Shown: positions 1 through 12,398, counted from the stretch's first letter. The stretch: DNA of 64,000 nucleotides from Pomphorhynchus laevis (GCA_012934845.2 WNNJ02002475.1:62001-126000); one strand, 5' to 3'. The notes: generated by a model not told the origin, from the letters alone. Numbers and translations: made by a program.

Positions 1-5
1 ATATT

Positions 6-815
6 ATGCCCACATTCATTTTAGAAGAAGATATATCAGCCCTAGAAACTGATTACAAAATCTCTAACGTTCGCTTTATAAAATGGATTAAAGGCTTCCC
101 CATTCCCGTGGCGTTCTGCAATGCCCCGGTGGATGAAGCTCTAAAACTGTCGATTTCGACATGCAATCCTTTTATGGGGTATAATTTGAAATTTTTAATA
201 ATCGAAACAGATTCACTAACGTACCCTCACTGCAACAATTGTCATCAGTGGGGGCATTGGTCCACTGGCTGTTCTTTACCACATAAGTGCAGCGTGTGTG
301 GTACAACTGCTATTCATCCTGAAAAGGGCGAATGCAAGCCATTTTGCGCAAACTGCGGTGGTGAGCACCCCGCATGGTCAAAAAAATGTAAAATCTTTAA
401 GGCGTACCAAAAGAGACACAGGGGTGTAACAGCAAAACCGACTAGCTTCGTGGAAGCTGTATCGTCTAACAAGAATGACGACAGGATGCCGGACACAGAA
501 ATTCTTAAACTTATTGAAATGCAGCATCAGGCATCAATGATTCAACTTGAAAAATTGGTCCAAAAATTGGTGGGTCAATTAGCAGAATCCTTCCGTTCTC
601 CTCCTTCTGGGAAGACCAACAATATTAAGAAGCCACCAAAATCTAAGAAACGAAACGGGTCAGCGCTAAGCATATCCGCTTTGAAGCTTGCTCGGAAGGA
701 TTCGATTTGGGCTATGGCTAACGAGGGAAATGAAGATATCGCCCGTGGGCAAGCGACTCCATTTGTCGTGACGGGAAGCGGTAAAGGCGACTTTTCCGCC
801 TCTAGTTGCGACTAG
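6..815 (+). CDS. LINE ORF1, gag-like zinc-knuckle protein (partial 5')
   Basis: This is the ORF1 protein of the LINE, expected to bind element RNA and form the RNP. The 269-residue frame is open from the window edge, so the true start is probably upstream. A cysteine/histidine cluster at residues ~75-130 holds three CCHC-type knuckles (CNNCHQWGHWSTGC, CSVCGTTAIHPEKGEC, CANCGGEHPAWSKKC), the usual arrangement in I and Jockey ORF1 proteins. After it comes a basic, Lys-rich tail. ORF2 starts 34 bases downstream of the stop. The product is inferred from the knuckles and the neighbour. Confidence 0.8.
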   Translation: MPTFILEEDISALETDYKISNVRFIKWIKGFPIPVAFCNAPVDEALKLSISTCNPFMGYNLKFLIIETDSLTYPHCNNCHQWGHWSTGCSLPHKCSVCGTTAIHPEKGECKPFCANCGGEHPAWSKKCKIFKAYQKRHRGVTAKPTSFVEAVSSNKNDDRMPDTEILKLIEMQHQASMIQLEKLVQKLVGQLAESFRSPPSGKTNNIKKPPKSKKRNGSALSISALKLARKDSIWAMANEGNEDIARGQATPFVVTGSGKGDFSASSCD

Positions 816-849
816 GTGGAGGGCGTCCCACTTCGGTAACACTTACGCA

Positions 850-3308
850 ATGGGAAGTAATCAAGGACCTTTTTCACTGAATATCCTTCAGTGGAATTCG
901 GGAGGTGCTTCCGCCCTTAGCCTTCTATCTGGTAGAGATGCAGATGTTATAGTCCTTCAGGAGACGCGGTCTATCCGTCTCCCCCAGGATATTACTCGAT
1001 TTATCCCTAAGCACATATACACCCACTTTACTCCTTACATAACCCCCCCTCACTCCTCTTCATCACAAGGTCTTTTAACCCTAGTAAAAAGCTCCTTAAG
1101 ATCATCCCTCCTATTAAACTACTCTTGTCCAGCCCTATCTTGTTTAGCTATATCACTTTGTAAGAACGGTAAGCGTATAAGCATAGCCAATGTCTATATT
1201 CGGCCAGGAGAAATTCACAAAAACCGTGACCTCCTGGATCAAATATTGGGGAGCGGTTATGACATGTTACTTGGTGACTTCAACGACAGAACTGGTCGTT
1301 GGATTAATGCAGCACTCCACAGAGCAAGGATCGACTATCTTATTCATAAACCACCTTCCCCAACCTTTCATTGCTCTACAACAAATTCTCTCCTCGACAT
1401 ATTACTGCTACATAAGATGTGGTTGTTGAAACCCATTTGCACCGAGCAGTCGCGTCAACAACAGACCACCTCTCATGACCTAATTCGCTGGCGGCTAGAG
1501 GACGATACGTTGCTTAGAAGAAGGTTTCACTTTGATCCTATTAGAGTGGCCTTCTTTCAGGCAGCTATCCAACTCTTTCCCAGAATTGGAATTGAGAGTT
1601 TGACCGAATTTAATTCCTACCTCTCATCGCAAGCTACCGCGATCCTTTCGACTACCTATAAAGGTCGAATATACAATCCTACTCCAACAAAGCTCAAGGT
1701 CCTAGCTAAAATGTTGCACCTTCCCAATCTCTCTGTTTCCGCCAGACATATCCTCTCGAATGAATATTGGAGCTCTAGATATAGGCTCCAGCTGAGCAGG
1801 GATAGGGCAAGCATTGCTCACCAAAACCCTTCTCAGGCTTCCTTCTGGAAGATATTCAAGAAGGAGAAATTTGTTTGCTGGAAGGATAGAGCCTTGGTTT
1901 GGATTGGTAGCATAGGCCTTGACAAAGTTTTAGAGGAGTCACTTTCCTTACACAATTATGGAGCCACTCATTCTCCCCAACCAATCCCGCCTTGGTGTGA
2001 CTTCAGGAGTAGGGACTTGTCTGTTACAGATATCCTTAACTCCTGGGGACCACTCCCGGGCACCTCCAAATCCCACGCGCCACTCACCACTCGTGTCTGT
2101 CAGCTTTTGACATACAGTCAGAGGAAGGAGGTCGCCATCACAATGCTATTAGCCTCCCCGTCTGACATAGCGGAAATCAACATCAGCCGTCGAGTTTTTT
2201 TACCTAAAAAGAGATTAATCACTTGTCCTAAAGATCTGCGGCCCATTTCGATCCAAAATTCCATCATCTCCATATACGAAAAAGCGATTGCGCGTATAAT
2301 TCGCGTTCATTTAAGTATGCGTAACTTAATCCCACCGAGTTTTAGTGGGTTTCTCAAAGGGCGCTCGGTCCGATCAGCAATTAGTGAAGTGAATCAGTTT
2401 TGCGAGATAACAGTCATCAACTCGATGTAGCTGTTTTCCTTGATTTTTCTGCTGCCTTTGACCGCATCTCCATTCCCTTCGTTATCTCCTCTCTCAGGTC
2501 CCTCGGGTTGCCTGCGAGAATTGTTAACAGGGTGGAGATATTGTTGTACACCAAGCGGTTCTACTATGAAGACGACCCTGATGCGTGTCAGTTCTACCCT
2601 ATTACAGGTGTACCTCAAGGATCCCCACTTTCTCCTATCTTATATCTTGCTGCATCCATTGTATTATTCAAGAATTTTAAACGTGATCAACATCTAGTGG
2701 TATATGCTGATGATACCACAGCCTTGTTCTCTGGACGCAGGTGCAAAGATGTAATCTCTGACATCAGCCGTTTCTTTTTAAGATTAAAAGATCAGTTGCC
2801 CCCATCCAATCTTATTTTAAACTCCTCTAAATCACAGGTGGTTGTCTTTAATGGCGTTCCTGCCACCAAAAAGAAACTTAAGAGACTAGCACTCTCTACA
2901 CTCTCCTCCATTTTGCAGCATCAACCACTCCCCATCTTCACGAGTCGAGTAAAATATCTGGGGTTCACTGTTACGGTGAATTGGTCGGCGAAAGCTGACC
3001 TGGATAGACTTAAACGTATCCTGAAGAAAGCTAGGTGGGCTCTGAAACGGGCCCAGCATCTGTCATTGAATGGGATAACCCAAGTGCGCCTCTGGGGTAC
3101 TTGGGCTATCTCGGGATTAGTCTTCTTCTCACGAGGACGTTCCCCAGAACAAAGACTAAGGTTTCTCAAGCTCCTCATCTCGAGATTACCAACCATAGTC
3201 CGCCTTGACTGGACTCTTAGGTGTGTGAGAGACCCCGAATGGTTCAGTCAGAGGGCGGCGCGCTGGTGCGGCCGAGGGGCTCAGATCCCTCTGGACCTGA
3301 GGCCGTGA
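850..3308 (+). pseudogene. LINE ORF2, APE endonuclease + reverse transcriptase, one frameshift
   Basis: ORF2 nicks target DNA and copies the element RNA by target-primed reverse transcription. Residues ~8-190 are an APE endonuclease: LQWNSGG near the start, VLQETRS, ANVYIRP and LLGDFND; the final catalytic SDH is not evident (SHDLI stands there). The RT begins about residue 460 (DLRPISIQNSIISIYEKA, FSGFLKGRS). Near 2400 the frame shifts by one base: the first frame stops at 2430 and the second continues with VAVFLDFSAAFDRIS, GVPQGSPLSPILY and YADDT. The shift falls between RT motifs and would abolish a full-length protein. The end reads RGAQIPLDLRP. There is no RNase H. Confidence 0.85.
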
Positions 3309-3412
3309 ATATAAGTTGAAGATTCCAAAATACACGTCGTGAACAGTTTCTATTTTAAGTTGTCTTTTGCATGTTTTTGTTTCTTAAGTTTTTATCAGTT
3401 ATATAGTTATTA

Positions 3413-3441
3413 ATAAAACCCTTACTTACTTACTTACTTAT
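3413..3441 (+). repeat. LINE 3' tail: AATAAA and (TTAC)n
   Basis: An AATAAA is followed immediately by nearly five TTAC units. Simple-repeat tails rather than poly(A) are typical of several LINE clades primed at microsatellite-like ends. Confidence 0.8.
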
Positions 3442-5104
3442 CAACGTTATAAAAACATAGGATATCGTATACTTGTCTGTGTAAAAGCACATTCACTTAA
3501 TGTTGTATTCATCTGTTGAGATAGTGGTTTGCTGATTCGCAAATGATGAATTTACGAACGGAACTTATTTCTGCTAAATTTTGATTTAATAATGATTATT
3601 GCATTTTTGAATTTATTCAAGATTACTGAGTGATCTAAAAATGCTATGTGACCTTCAATTTATGACCTACAATTGTTTTATTTATTAATGGATGTTGAGC
3701 ACAATTACATTACTGAAGGCATTAGGGGTCTTGTGTATACCGCAACCCCCGACGCCGGCTAAATACAGACTTGATGTATCCTGAGTTTGACAGGAGTTTC
3801 GAAGCATAGATAGGGCGCAATTGCAGAATTCGTACATGACCTTTCTGCAACTTTGGCTTGTTTTTTTTTTCTGATCACATATATATGTAACAAATAAAAA
3901 TGCATAGGAACAGTATAGCAATTGAATTCGGTGTCATAGGTCAACGCTAAGATCAAGAAAAGCCATGTACTGTACATCGGTTGTTGTAAAAACATATGGT
4001 TTTCATTATTTTTCATTTAACTGTAGAAGACTACCATGGCTTTTTGGAATGGTGAAATCTATTCGTGCTTGTTTGCGAGCTAAGTCATCCAGCCGGAAAG
4101 CACGCGTGGTAAATGACCAAATGTGATAGTGCTGCTATATATTTTTAGTGTAGATCGTAAGCATAAAGAGATCATTCTCTCGATAGGACACATCGCAGTG
4201 TTTGGCTGAAACAACAAAGTTTGTTTTAATGCATGACACCTTTTGCATTAATGTCTGTGCTGCGGTAAATGATAACAATTCAATCCACAGGAATGTCATT
4301 GGCATTTCAATGAGACCTAATTTCTTCACATCATTTCATCTCTCATATGATGGTAAAAACATTACAATACTGTTCTCGCTAGCTTTAGTGCTGCGCTGAT
4401 GCAGCAACGATAGTATTCGGTAATTATATAAATGCATTCTGGCACGGCTAACGGAGGAGTAGATTTCTCGTATCTTTCACAGTAATGGGCGACTACTAAT
4501 AGAATAAACGACGGATGAATGCAGCACATGTGAAAATTTGCCATGACTAAATGCCATAATTGAAAGTGAACTTACAACAGCTACGACTGCACACATTAGT
4601 ATTAAATGCTGCATGGTTTGTATGACAGTCGCTGTTCCATCATCATCATCATCATCATTTTACAAAATCAATTAAGCGGACCGCCTTAGTACAGACACAA
4701 GCACAACAGTTTGCAAAACCAGAAAAAGTATAGATATATGATGATTATTGAGGGTAAGGGAGCCACAGATTCTCGTTTAATCCGTGTATTATAATTTGCA
4801 TTGCCTACTGTTAGAACAAATACTTGAAACAACATTTTCATCAAGGCGGTTCTTAAATCATCGCGGCCTGTCTACAGCCCCTAACGAATGCTCATAACTG
4901 CAAATATTGTTCAAAGTCATCACTGTCCAATGCAGCAATGACAGTAACCCCATCTAAAAAGGTATCAGTGTTTTTAGTATGAAAATTTGATTTTACAAAA
5001 AGGAAAACGCGAATGAAATTTGTCGGCATCGGTAAAAGACAAAACTTCCGGTTAGCGATAATAGTATTTGTGGCATTTATGACCGGTCACTGATTTGATA
5101 TATG
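3442..5104. other. Intergenic, no gene seen
   Basis: No supported gene. Only a (CAT)n microsatellite of seven units at 4638-4658 stands out. Short open frames on both strands show no recognisable protein. Confidence 0.5.
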
Positions 5105-5505
5105 CATTCAAGGTGTGCGATCGTTGTAGTATTCAATTTTGCGATCACCGTAGTATTCAAGACGTGATCGATATTGTTTTCTTATTTAACAAATCCCTTA
5201 TTATTTTAATATAGTTTTCAACATATGTGATCGATATAGTACTCAAGATGTGCAATCCCTGTAGTATTCAAGATGCGCGATCCCCGTAGTATTAAGGACA
5301 TGTGAATGATATAGTATTAAATACACGCGATCCTTGTAATAATCAAGATGTGCGATCCCTGCGGTATTCAAGACGTGTCATCCCTGTTGTATTCAGGACA
5401 TGCTATCAATATAGTTGTCAAGATGTGCGATCCCTGCAGTATTCAAGATTCAATTCCTGCGGTATCCAGGACGTGCGATCCCTGTAGTATTTAGAATTGT
5501 TCTGT
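5105..5505. repeat. Degenerate ~25-bp minisatellite
   Basis: About a dozen diverged units share a pattern like GTGCGATCCCTGTAGTATTC followed by AAGA. One stretch near 5170-5220 is interrupted by AT-rich sequence. The small open frame across it only reflects the repeat. Confidence 0.7.
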
Positions 5506-5584
5506 ACTTGCGATCGCGTTTGCATTCAGTATATGTGCTATCGATTTGATAGTCAATATGTGTAATCGATCTTGTATTCGCTTA

Positions 5585-5965
5585 ATACGTTAATAGCATG
5601 TCCCCCTGATATCTTGGTTCAATGAATAGGGGCCGAAATCTGATCATCGCAGTTACTCCTGATATCCTCTAATTCTTAATCGCCGTATATTATTTATTAG
5701 TCAATTTATAAAAATTGACTTTTATTTTTAATTTTTTTACTTGATATAAATTATATATCGTATATGTCAATAAGATATATAAGATATTATTTAGGATAAA
5801 TATATCTTATAATTTTACACGTTAGTAATTTCATCTTTATATATCATAAATTATATATCTTAGCAATTTTTTTCTTTTATAATTTTTAATTATTAAATTT
5901 TATTTATCATTATTTAGTTTATAAATAATATATAATACATAAACTCAGCTGCTCTGATTATCCAG
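5585..5965 (+). mobile_element. Naiad-like PLE 3' end fragment
   Basis: This holds the GGGGCCGAAA core, the conserved ATTTATTAGTCAATT hairpin segment and a diverged form of the element's terminal GTAGACTCAGTTAGCTGATT. No coding part remains. Same tail as the better copies at 7.6 and 12.3 kb. Confidence 0.65.
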
Positions 5966-6524
5966 AGTATTCATTGCATGTGCTATTTTATAATTGTAAT
6001 CTAACATTTTAACTCATAAACTCGTTACTATAAGAATGACGAAGAGTATGGCATATTATTCGTATACCTTTAGTTTTTTAGCTAACGTGAATTGTATTTC
6101 GACTAACATTAACGATGCATTGTTTAACGAGTTTCAATTTTATCATATAAAATTCAAATGTGGTTTTTATTCAAAATGCTTTTCCAGATAGGCAATGGGA
6201 TTAAGCTTTATTCAGTCCGAAGTACTCATCACGCTATTGCATTTGAACTTTTATCTGATTTTAATATGTAATTTGATGTGTATGGTCAAGTCGGATCGCT
6301 ATTTTTGCAACCAAATATCTATAACAAGGTTTTCAACCCGATTCTCGCATCCCTGAGTGTGCGATACCTCAGACTTATTATTAATTAATAATAATTACTG
6401 ACAAATTAATTTGTAATTTGTATTACTGTTTAACATTTCATTTACTCAAGTTTCATTTGTAATTCAATTAAGCAAAATATCATGACTCACTCGTTTGTAG
6501 AGGAAGCTCAATTGAGTAAATTAT

Positions 6525-6775
6525 TTAATTTTGCACGTTAGTAATCCTTATCCTTAATCCACTAATCCATATCCTGATCCATTGTCTGTTATTTATTAGT
6601 CAATCCATAAAAATTGACTTTTATTTTAAATTTTAATTTTAAATTTTAACTTAATATATTATATATAATCTTATATAATTATTAATTATTTACAGTTATT
6701 TATTATTTAATTTTTAGCATTATTATTAAATTATAAATAATACAAAATACGTAGACTCAGTTAGCTGATCTGATA
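6525..6775 (+). mobile_element. Naiad-like PLE 3' end fragment
   Basis: Shares TCTGTTATTTATTAGTCAAT and ends with TACGTAGACTCAGTTAGCTG, as in the other copies. It lacks the GGCCCC...CTGATGA core. Confidence 0.65.
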
Positions 6776-7184
6776 TAATTTATTACTCCGATTTAATGCT
6801 AATATAGTGGATTACTTCAATTCACTCCTTAGTTTAGGGTGCGTTATTATTGGTAGTGGTGCCAAATCATGTTTTTCTAGGTCGCGATGCATTTAAAAGT
6901 CATGTGCTCGAAATTTGGATGTACCACCAATAATTAGGAAGGAATAAGGCTGTGGGCAAATATATCTGATTTAAAATTCTCACAATTTAAAAATTAAATA
7001 TTTAAAAAATTAAAAAAATATTAACTCTCGTTTCTCGCGTCAAATTTTTTACACTTTTCCTGTCGGTGATACACTACTACAGGGATTTAGTAGATTTTAT
7101 ATTTCATCGCAATCTAACAATGACAAAATTATATGTTAAATATTTTTCTATAGAAAATGTTAAGAAAGTATATATCTTGATATT

Positions 7185-7801
7185 ATCATTAAAATAACAT
7201 TAACTAAAACTACTATTAATTTATATCGTAAAGATGACATATTTAAATTTACAAGAAACATATTTTTGCATGAGCATTCATGCATACCATATAATATAAA
7301 ATATAATACATTAAATAATGAAATTTGAAGAATTGCAACAATACGTAATGATATTGGCTTTCTTTAAAATCATTTAAATAATTTGATAGATACATATTTT
7401 AAACTAGGTTACTATAAAAATATCATCAAACAGAAAATAGTAAAATATATAAATCAACACAATAATATAAAGAATAAATTTAAACTCTTAAGTGGCAAAT
7501 TTTTATGGATGGATAATAAATAATATACTTTGTATTAGAATAAGATACTAGATAGTTATTTCAGAGGAAATACATCATTAGCATGTATTTGGCCCCGCTG
7601 CTATGTTGGGTAGAGGAGTTAGGGGCCGAAACCTGATAGCATATCAGTTCTTCCTGATGAACCATAATCCTTATTCTGATATATAGTCTGTTGTTTATTA
7701 GTCAATTCATAAAAATGACGTTTATTTTAAATTTCAATTTTTTTTATTTTAACTTGATTTTAATCAATTTAAATACGTAGACTCAGTTGGCTGATTTGAT
7801 T
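7185..7801 (+). mobile_element. Naiad-like PLE, RT C-terminus plus 3' end
   Basis: Bases 7190-7520 match almost base for base the coding copy at 11.9-12.25 kb but carry a few stops. The 3' module follows: GGCCCC at 7591, CTGCTATG at 7598, GGGGCC at 7622, CGAAAC at 7627 and CTGATGA at 7654. The copy ends at the terminal TACGTAGACTCAGTTGG motif. It is 5'-truncated. Confidence 0.75.
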
Positions 7802-8079
7802 TAATTATTATTTTATTTTACAGCAAAATATCATTAGAACTAGACTTAAACTTTCGTAAAATATTTTAAGAATATATTTTAAATAATACAAAGTTTTTAA
7901 ATTAGAGATTATTCTTGATAATTACATTATATCATGGGTAATAATATTCCATGATGTATATCCCATATGATATTAATATCCCATGGTATATTATTCCATG
8001 TGCGAAAAATAGGGTATGACTCTAGATGATGACATTATATAAGAGGAAATTTTGGCATAAATTTAACCCAACTGTTTTT

Positions 8080-8290
8080 TGGGTTGGGAAATAATAGCCG
8101 AAGCTCCAACAGCATCTCAGTTCCTCCTCATGACTTTCTATCTTCTAAGCATATAGAATAGTATCCATTATTTGATTTTATAAAAATATTTAGTTAAAAA
8201 AATTTAATATAGTTTTAGAACATTTGACAAAATATTCATTGAATTTATTTATACTACGAAATACATAGACCCAGTTAATGCTTTGCTTTA
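8080..8290 (+). mobile_element. Old Naiad-like PLE 3' fragment
   Basis: Weak match to the 3' module (GCCGAAG, AGTTCCTCCTCATGA) and a diverged terminal ACATAGACCCAGTTA. Older than its neighbours. Confidence 0.45.
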
Positions 8291-10206
8291 ATACTCTGGT
8301 TGTAATCGGTTTTGACTGTTTCCTCCCGACATATTTTACTTATCGTTGATAGTGCAAAATATAAAATAATTTTGGTATAAATACGAAAAATTACAGATTA
8401 GATTAATTTTGTACTTGAACAACAGTGTGTCGATAATTTTACGCTGTAGTGCTGGTAGTGGCCTACAAAAAGGGCTGGCAATCTAGCGAACGGTATTCTA
8501 TTAATAATGATTATCTCTAATCTATGTATCATCTGAATACAATTACTACTTTTTATTAAATTTGTGTACAAACGAATCCATATGTTGTAATGTTAGAACA
8601 ATTTTATATCTTCAGCTGAAACTTGGTTCTTTGTAGACATATGCTCTACTAGTCTAGACGTTGTACAAAACGCCGCCTAGCTGCTTTCTTTAAGAGCAAA
8701 TTTTTTCTTGAGTGCAGAACATATGATGTTGAAATGATCAAATGATAAAACGCATTCAAAGAGTACTAACAATCACAATGTATTCTTCTAGTCATATTAC
8801 GAATTGATAAAGTCCGGAGTTTTCGCTTTCTCTACTATCTGTATTGATTTTTGATCGCAGAATTGAAATAAGAAACACAATTTTGCAATATGCATTAGTG
8901 AGAATACTGATATACTGAAATAAAAGCCTATATAAAATATAGGCTTTTGTTGCCAGTGTCATTTGCTCTTGGTCTTTCTGGATCGGGTTACTTTCTCGCT
9001 TTTCAGCAAACAACAGTCGAATTGTTTGAACATCAATAACTGCGAAGCAATAATTTACACATTTATGTAGGAAAATGCAGTCAATTTCCTTCTATATCTC
9101 TTTACGTGATGATACTTTACGCTATCTCATACTGCAAGCCAAAGCGATATTTTAGTGTTTGTAATTTTTCTATATACCATTTGGAGTGTTATTTGTTCGT
9201 TTTTATCTTTTCTGAAATATATACTGCTGTCAGCTGCATTTAATCATAAAACGAATACAATTTCATGTCTATGATGCCTAAATTTACCTAAATTTTCGTT
9301 TACGAAGAAAAATTACATGTTTGTTCGTGTTCTCAAACAATTTTTCATCGATTATATTTATAAAACTAATTTTTTTATGCTATTTCCTTTTTCTAGTTTA
9401 TCTTACGTGAATTGTAATAATGCTCCCATGTTGAACCGCTAAGGTAAGAAGAACCTCCTGCTACCCTTAAATTTGATTTGGATTTTAGAGCCCTATATAG
9501 CTTTTCAATAATGCTTAACTCCAGAAATTAATAGGATAATATCGACCCACTTCCATTATTTGTTAGAGATTTTTATCGATCCTCTGTAGCTTGTCGGGAA
9601 AATCTTATTATCTAATCGCAATGTGTAATGATGGTATCCAATGACGAACGACATTGCTGAATTCTTGCAGCTAATGGTGTTGAACTTAAATTTTGTAATA
9701 ATGTCAACAAATTCCTTAAATTAGTATATTATTAATACATTGTTAAGTGAGATCGCTAACGCCGTACTGAATATATCTTCGGATTCATCGAGTTTCTTTA
9801 GATTCTCAATGTAATAATCGGTTACAAGAAAATAACTTTGCACGTTGAGAATAATAGTTTGAATATTGTCGTAAACTATTTTTGTTGTTTCTTTGCAATT
9901 GTGTTACAATTCTTTAACTAACAACTTTCCATATTTTATATACTCAGTAAAATTATATCCTATTTGATGATTATAAGTTTTGAATACGATATGAACCCTA
10001 GTTTCCTGGCATGTAGTTACTCCTATCAGACGAATGAAAGCTGTATTTATGAATGATGTAACATTTTTTAAATATATTCCTAATTTCAGATGATTAACTG
10101 CCCGTCGTCCTACTTATGCTGTGCATCTAAGAAAATCTGCGATCGATGGCCACATCAATGGTATAAACGGTGTTTTCCTTTTAGTGCTATTATTTTATGC
10201 TTATAG
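8291..10206. other. No gene seen upstream of the 10.2-kb exon
   Basis: AT-rich sequence with no supported coding region. Earlier exons of the membrane-protein gene may lie here but could not be identified by eye. Confidence 0.4.
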
Positions 10207-10370
10207 GTACCTGAGCCCTGGTGCACTTTTGTCCGTGTGCCAAGCGAGCGGACTGGTCTACGTATTAACACGCAATGAACCAGCGTGGCCTAGCACAGCG
10301 CTCAGCTGTGCGCACCTTTTGGGAATGACAACTAGTTTAGGATTATCTGCTGGGTCATTTATAGCGGCAG
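10207..10370 (+). CDS. Exon of an unrecognised multi-pass membrane protein
   Basis: A polypyrimidine-rich stretch ending in TTATAG precedes the exon and a consensus GTAAGA donor follows. The reading YLSPGALLSVCQASGLVYVL then HLLGMTTSLGLSAGSFIAA gives two hydrophobic stretches linked by a short polar loop (TRNEPAWPSTALS), as in a multi-pass membrane protein. It ends with one base of a split codon that is completed by the exon at 13252, giving the junction AAVLSTGF. I do not recognise the family. Upstream exons are missing. An alternative reading with a start at 10121 would need no splice acceptor but begins with a non-ATG codon. Confidence 0.5.
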
Positions 10371-11532
10371 GTAAGAAAATTATATTGTTTAATTTTAAAC
10401 AATAAATTAATATATATATTATGTAAATATATATTTTGTTAAATTATTTTAATGAACGGAGTTTAAACAAATATCATAAATAGTTCATTTCAATTTATTA
10501 ATTTTTCACATTTAACAATCTCAATTAAATTTTTAAAATTCATTTTTTTGTTATTCGTTTTGTAAAATAAAACTAAAATTTACTAGTTAAATCTTTAACT
10601 TAAACCCGTATATTTGAAGCCACACAACATCACATATCTAAATAGCTAAAACTGTCATATAAAAAAGCTTTAGTTACTATATTATTTAATGGAAATATAT
10701 TATAATCTAGTTTGTTATGAATATATTTTAAGATAAGTTTATGAAGAAGAGTTTAGCCAGTCTAATATCTAATTGCAAGTTTGTATTTTATCCTATAGCT
10801 ATCGATATCGATACAATCACATGATCAGGCATTAGATGTGTAAATTTTTGCAGTAGACACGGAGAATGCATTCATATGAAGCACAAATTAAGATTTCTCT
10901 TTAATTTCTTAAAGTAACTGCTGCACCCAGACAGAAACAATATTTAGTAACTAAATGATTGTAGTTTTGTAATTTTGAAATAGTGTATCTTTCAAGCCAT
11001 AACATTTATTCACTAAGTATTCGTATTAATATAAATTTATAGTTGAATTATGTACAATTTACATTATTCTATCGACTTATCTGAGTATGGTGAAGCATAA
11101 CTGATACATTATGTGCTCATTTGATTGACTTTTCCTTGGATCCATAAAGGATTCTAAGTTTAATTCTACTTTCTTAATGTGTCTGCTTTATTATTTGTAG
11201 TGTATAAATTTTTTATTGCTGCTAACCATTATAATTCGTCCTCGTTAAGCTAAGACAACGCTCTCATGCCCAAAGGTGATAACCTCAATTCTGATATCAA
11301 CTGGATCATTTGCTTCGCTCGTTAGTTTCACCCTTTTGCATCCTGTCAACACATGGACCGATCAGATTCTTACATGCGTAAGTCACTTCTTTAATCGATA
11401 TTTGCATGCAAATGTTTCACAATTAATGAAACTTTAATTCTTTAAATTTTTTAGTAATTAATGAAAATTACCAAATTTATCTACTTTTTTAAGTAGTTTA
11501 ATGCATTGAATTTTTATTGATTTAGCATCAAT

Positions 11533-11760
11533 CAGATAACTTAGTCTACGTATTTTCTACGATATTTTAATAAAAATAAAGATAATTAATAAATAATTAT
11601 ATAAGATTTTATACAATTTATATTTATATCAATTTAAAATTTTAATTTTAAATAAAAGTCAATTTTTATATTAATTTACTCAACAGACGCTGTGTCAGAA
11701 TAAGATTTAGTTATCATCAGGAAAAACTGCTATGTTATCAGATTGAATAGATTAGATAGA
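11533..11760 (-). mobile_element. Naiad-like PLE 3' end fragment, inverted
   Basis: The reverse strand reads CTGATAACATAGCAG, TCCTGATGA, the AGTCAATT-type hairpin and the terminal ACGTAGACTAAGTTATCTGA. It points away from the + strand copy starting 150 bases downstream, giving the head-to-head arrangement common in PLE insertions. Confidence 0.65.
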
Positions 11761-11912
11761 TTCAATCACTGTTATAATTATATGATCGAACGAGCCCGCC
11801 TTTAATAGTCTACAAATAAAACAGTCGTAAATTTGGAAAAATAAATTTATCCAAGTAGCCTTATTCTTAATAAAATTAATATTGATGATAAATAAAGTAT
11901 ATGTAGCTATAT

Positions 11913-12254
11913 ATGAATATTAAATTAACATTAACTAAAACTACTATTAATTTATATCGTAAAGATGACATATTTAAATTTACAAGAAACATATTTTTGC
12001 ATGAGCATTCATGCATACCATATAATATAAAATATAATACATTAAATAATGAAATTTTAAGAATTGCAACAATATGTAATGATATTGGCTTTCTTCAAAA
12101 TCATTTAAATAATTTAATAGATACATATTTTAAACTAGGTTACTATAAAAATAACATCAAGCAGAAAATAGTAAAATATATAAATCAACACAATAATATA
12201 AAGAATAAATTTAAACTCTTAAGTGGCAAATTTTTATGGATGGATAATAAATAA
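11913..12254 (+). pseudogene. C-terminal 113 residues of a Naiad-like PLE reverse transcriptase
   Basis: Open to a natural stop. It begins just after the palm, where the 53.7-kb copy reads YLDMNIKFTLTKTTINLYRK, and continues with DDIFKFTRNIFLHEHSCIPY, NTLNNEILRIATICNDIGF and a basic C-terminus (LSGKFLWMDNK). This thumb region, with conserved spacing after the YIDDI motif, resembles PLEs of the Naiad type. It has no catalytic residues and is not expected to act alone. Confidence 0.65.
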
Positions 12255-12321
12255 TATACTTTGTATTAGAATAAGATACTAGATAGTTATTTCAGAGGAA
12301 ATACATCATTAGCATGTATTT

Positions 12322-12398
12322 GGCCCCGCTGCTATGTTGGGTAGAGGAGTTAGGGGCCGAAACCTGATAGCATAGCAGTTCCTCCTGATGACCTCTAA
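12322..12398 (+). ncRNA. Conserved structured 3' module of the Naiad-like PLE
   Basis: Complementary pairs: GGCCCC (12322) with GGGGCC (12353), CTGCTATG (12329) with CATAGCAG (12371), and TTAGGGG (12350) with CCTCTAA (12392, one G-U). The first two cross and would form a pseudoknot. CGAAAC at 12358 and CTGATGA at 12385 are separated by exactly 21 bases here, at 7627/7654 and at 55290/55317. These are hammerhead core words in reversed order. A function is inferred, not shown. Confidence 0.45.

Larger units (their letters stand above)
1..3441 (+). mobile_element. Non-LTR retrotransposon, I/Jockey group, cut by window edge
   Basis: A LINE with a gag-like ORF1 (zinc knuckles) followed by an ORF2 with apurinic endonuclease and reverse transcriptase. 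It ends in an AATAAA at 3413 and a (TTAC)n tail. The 5' end lies outside the window. No RNase H domain follows the RT; the C-terminus is a short segment rich in Trp and Arg. Only one frame break is seen, near 2400, so this copy is young compared with its relatives at 29.9-31.3, 34.1-34.3 and 48.5-48.9 kb. Clade assignment within I/Jockey is by general resemblance only. Confidence 0.85.

Noticed and set aside
12322-12391. HDV-like ribozyme in the Naiad-like 3' module
   Set aside because: The crossing order of GGCCCC/GGGGCC and CTGCTATG/CATAGCAG resembles HDV P1/P2, but no P3 or P4 helix can be drawn and the joining region is too short.
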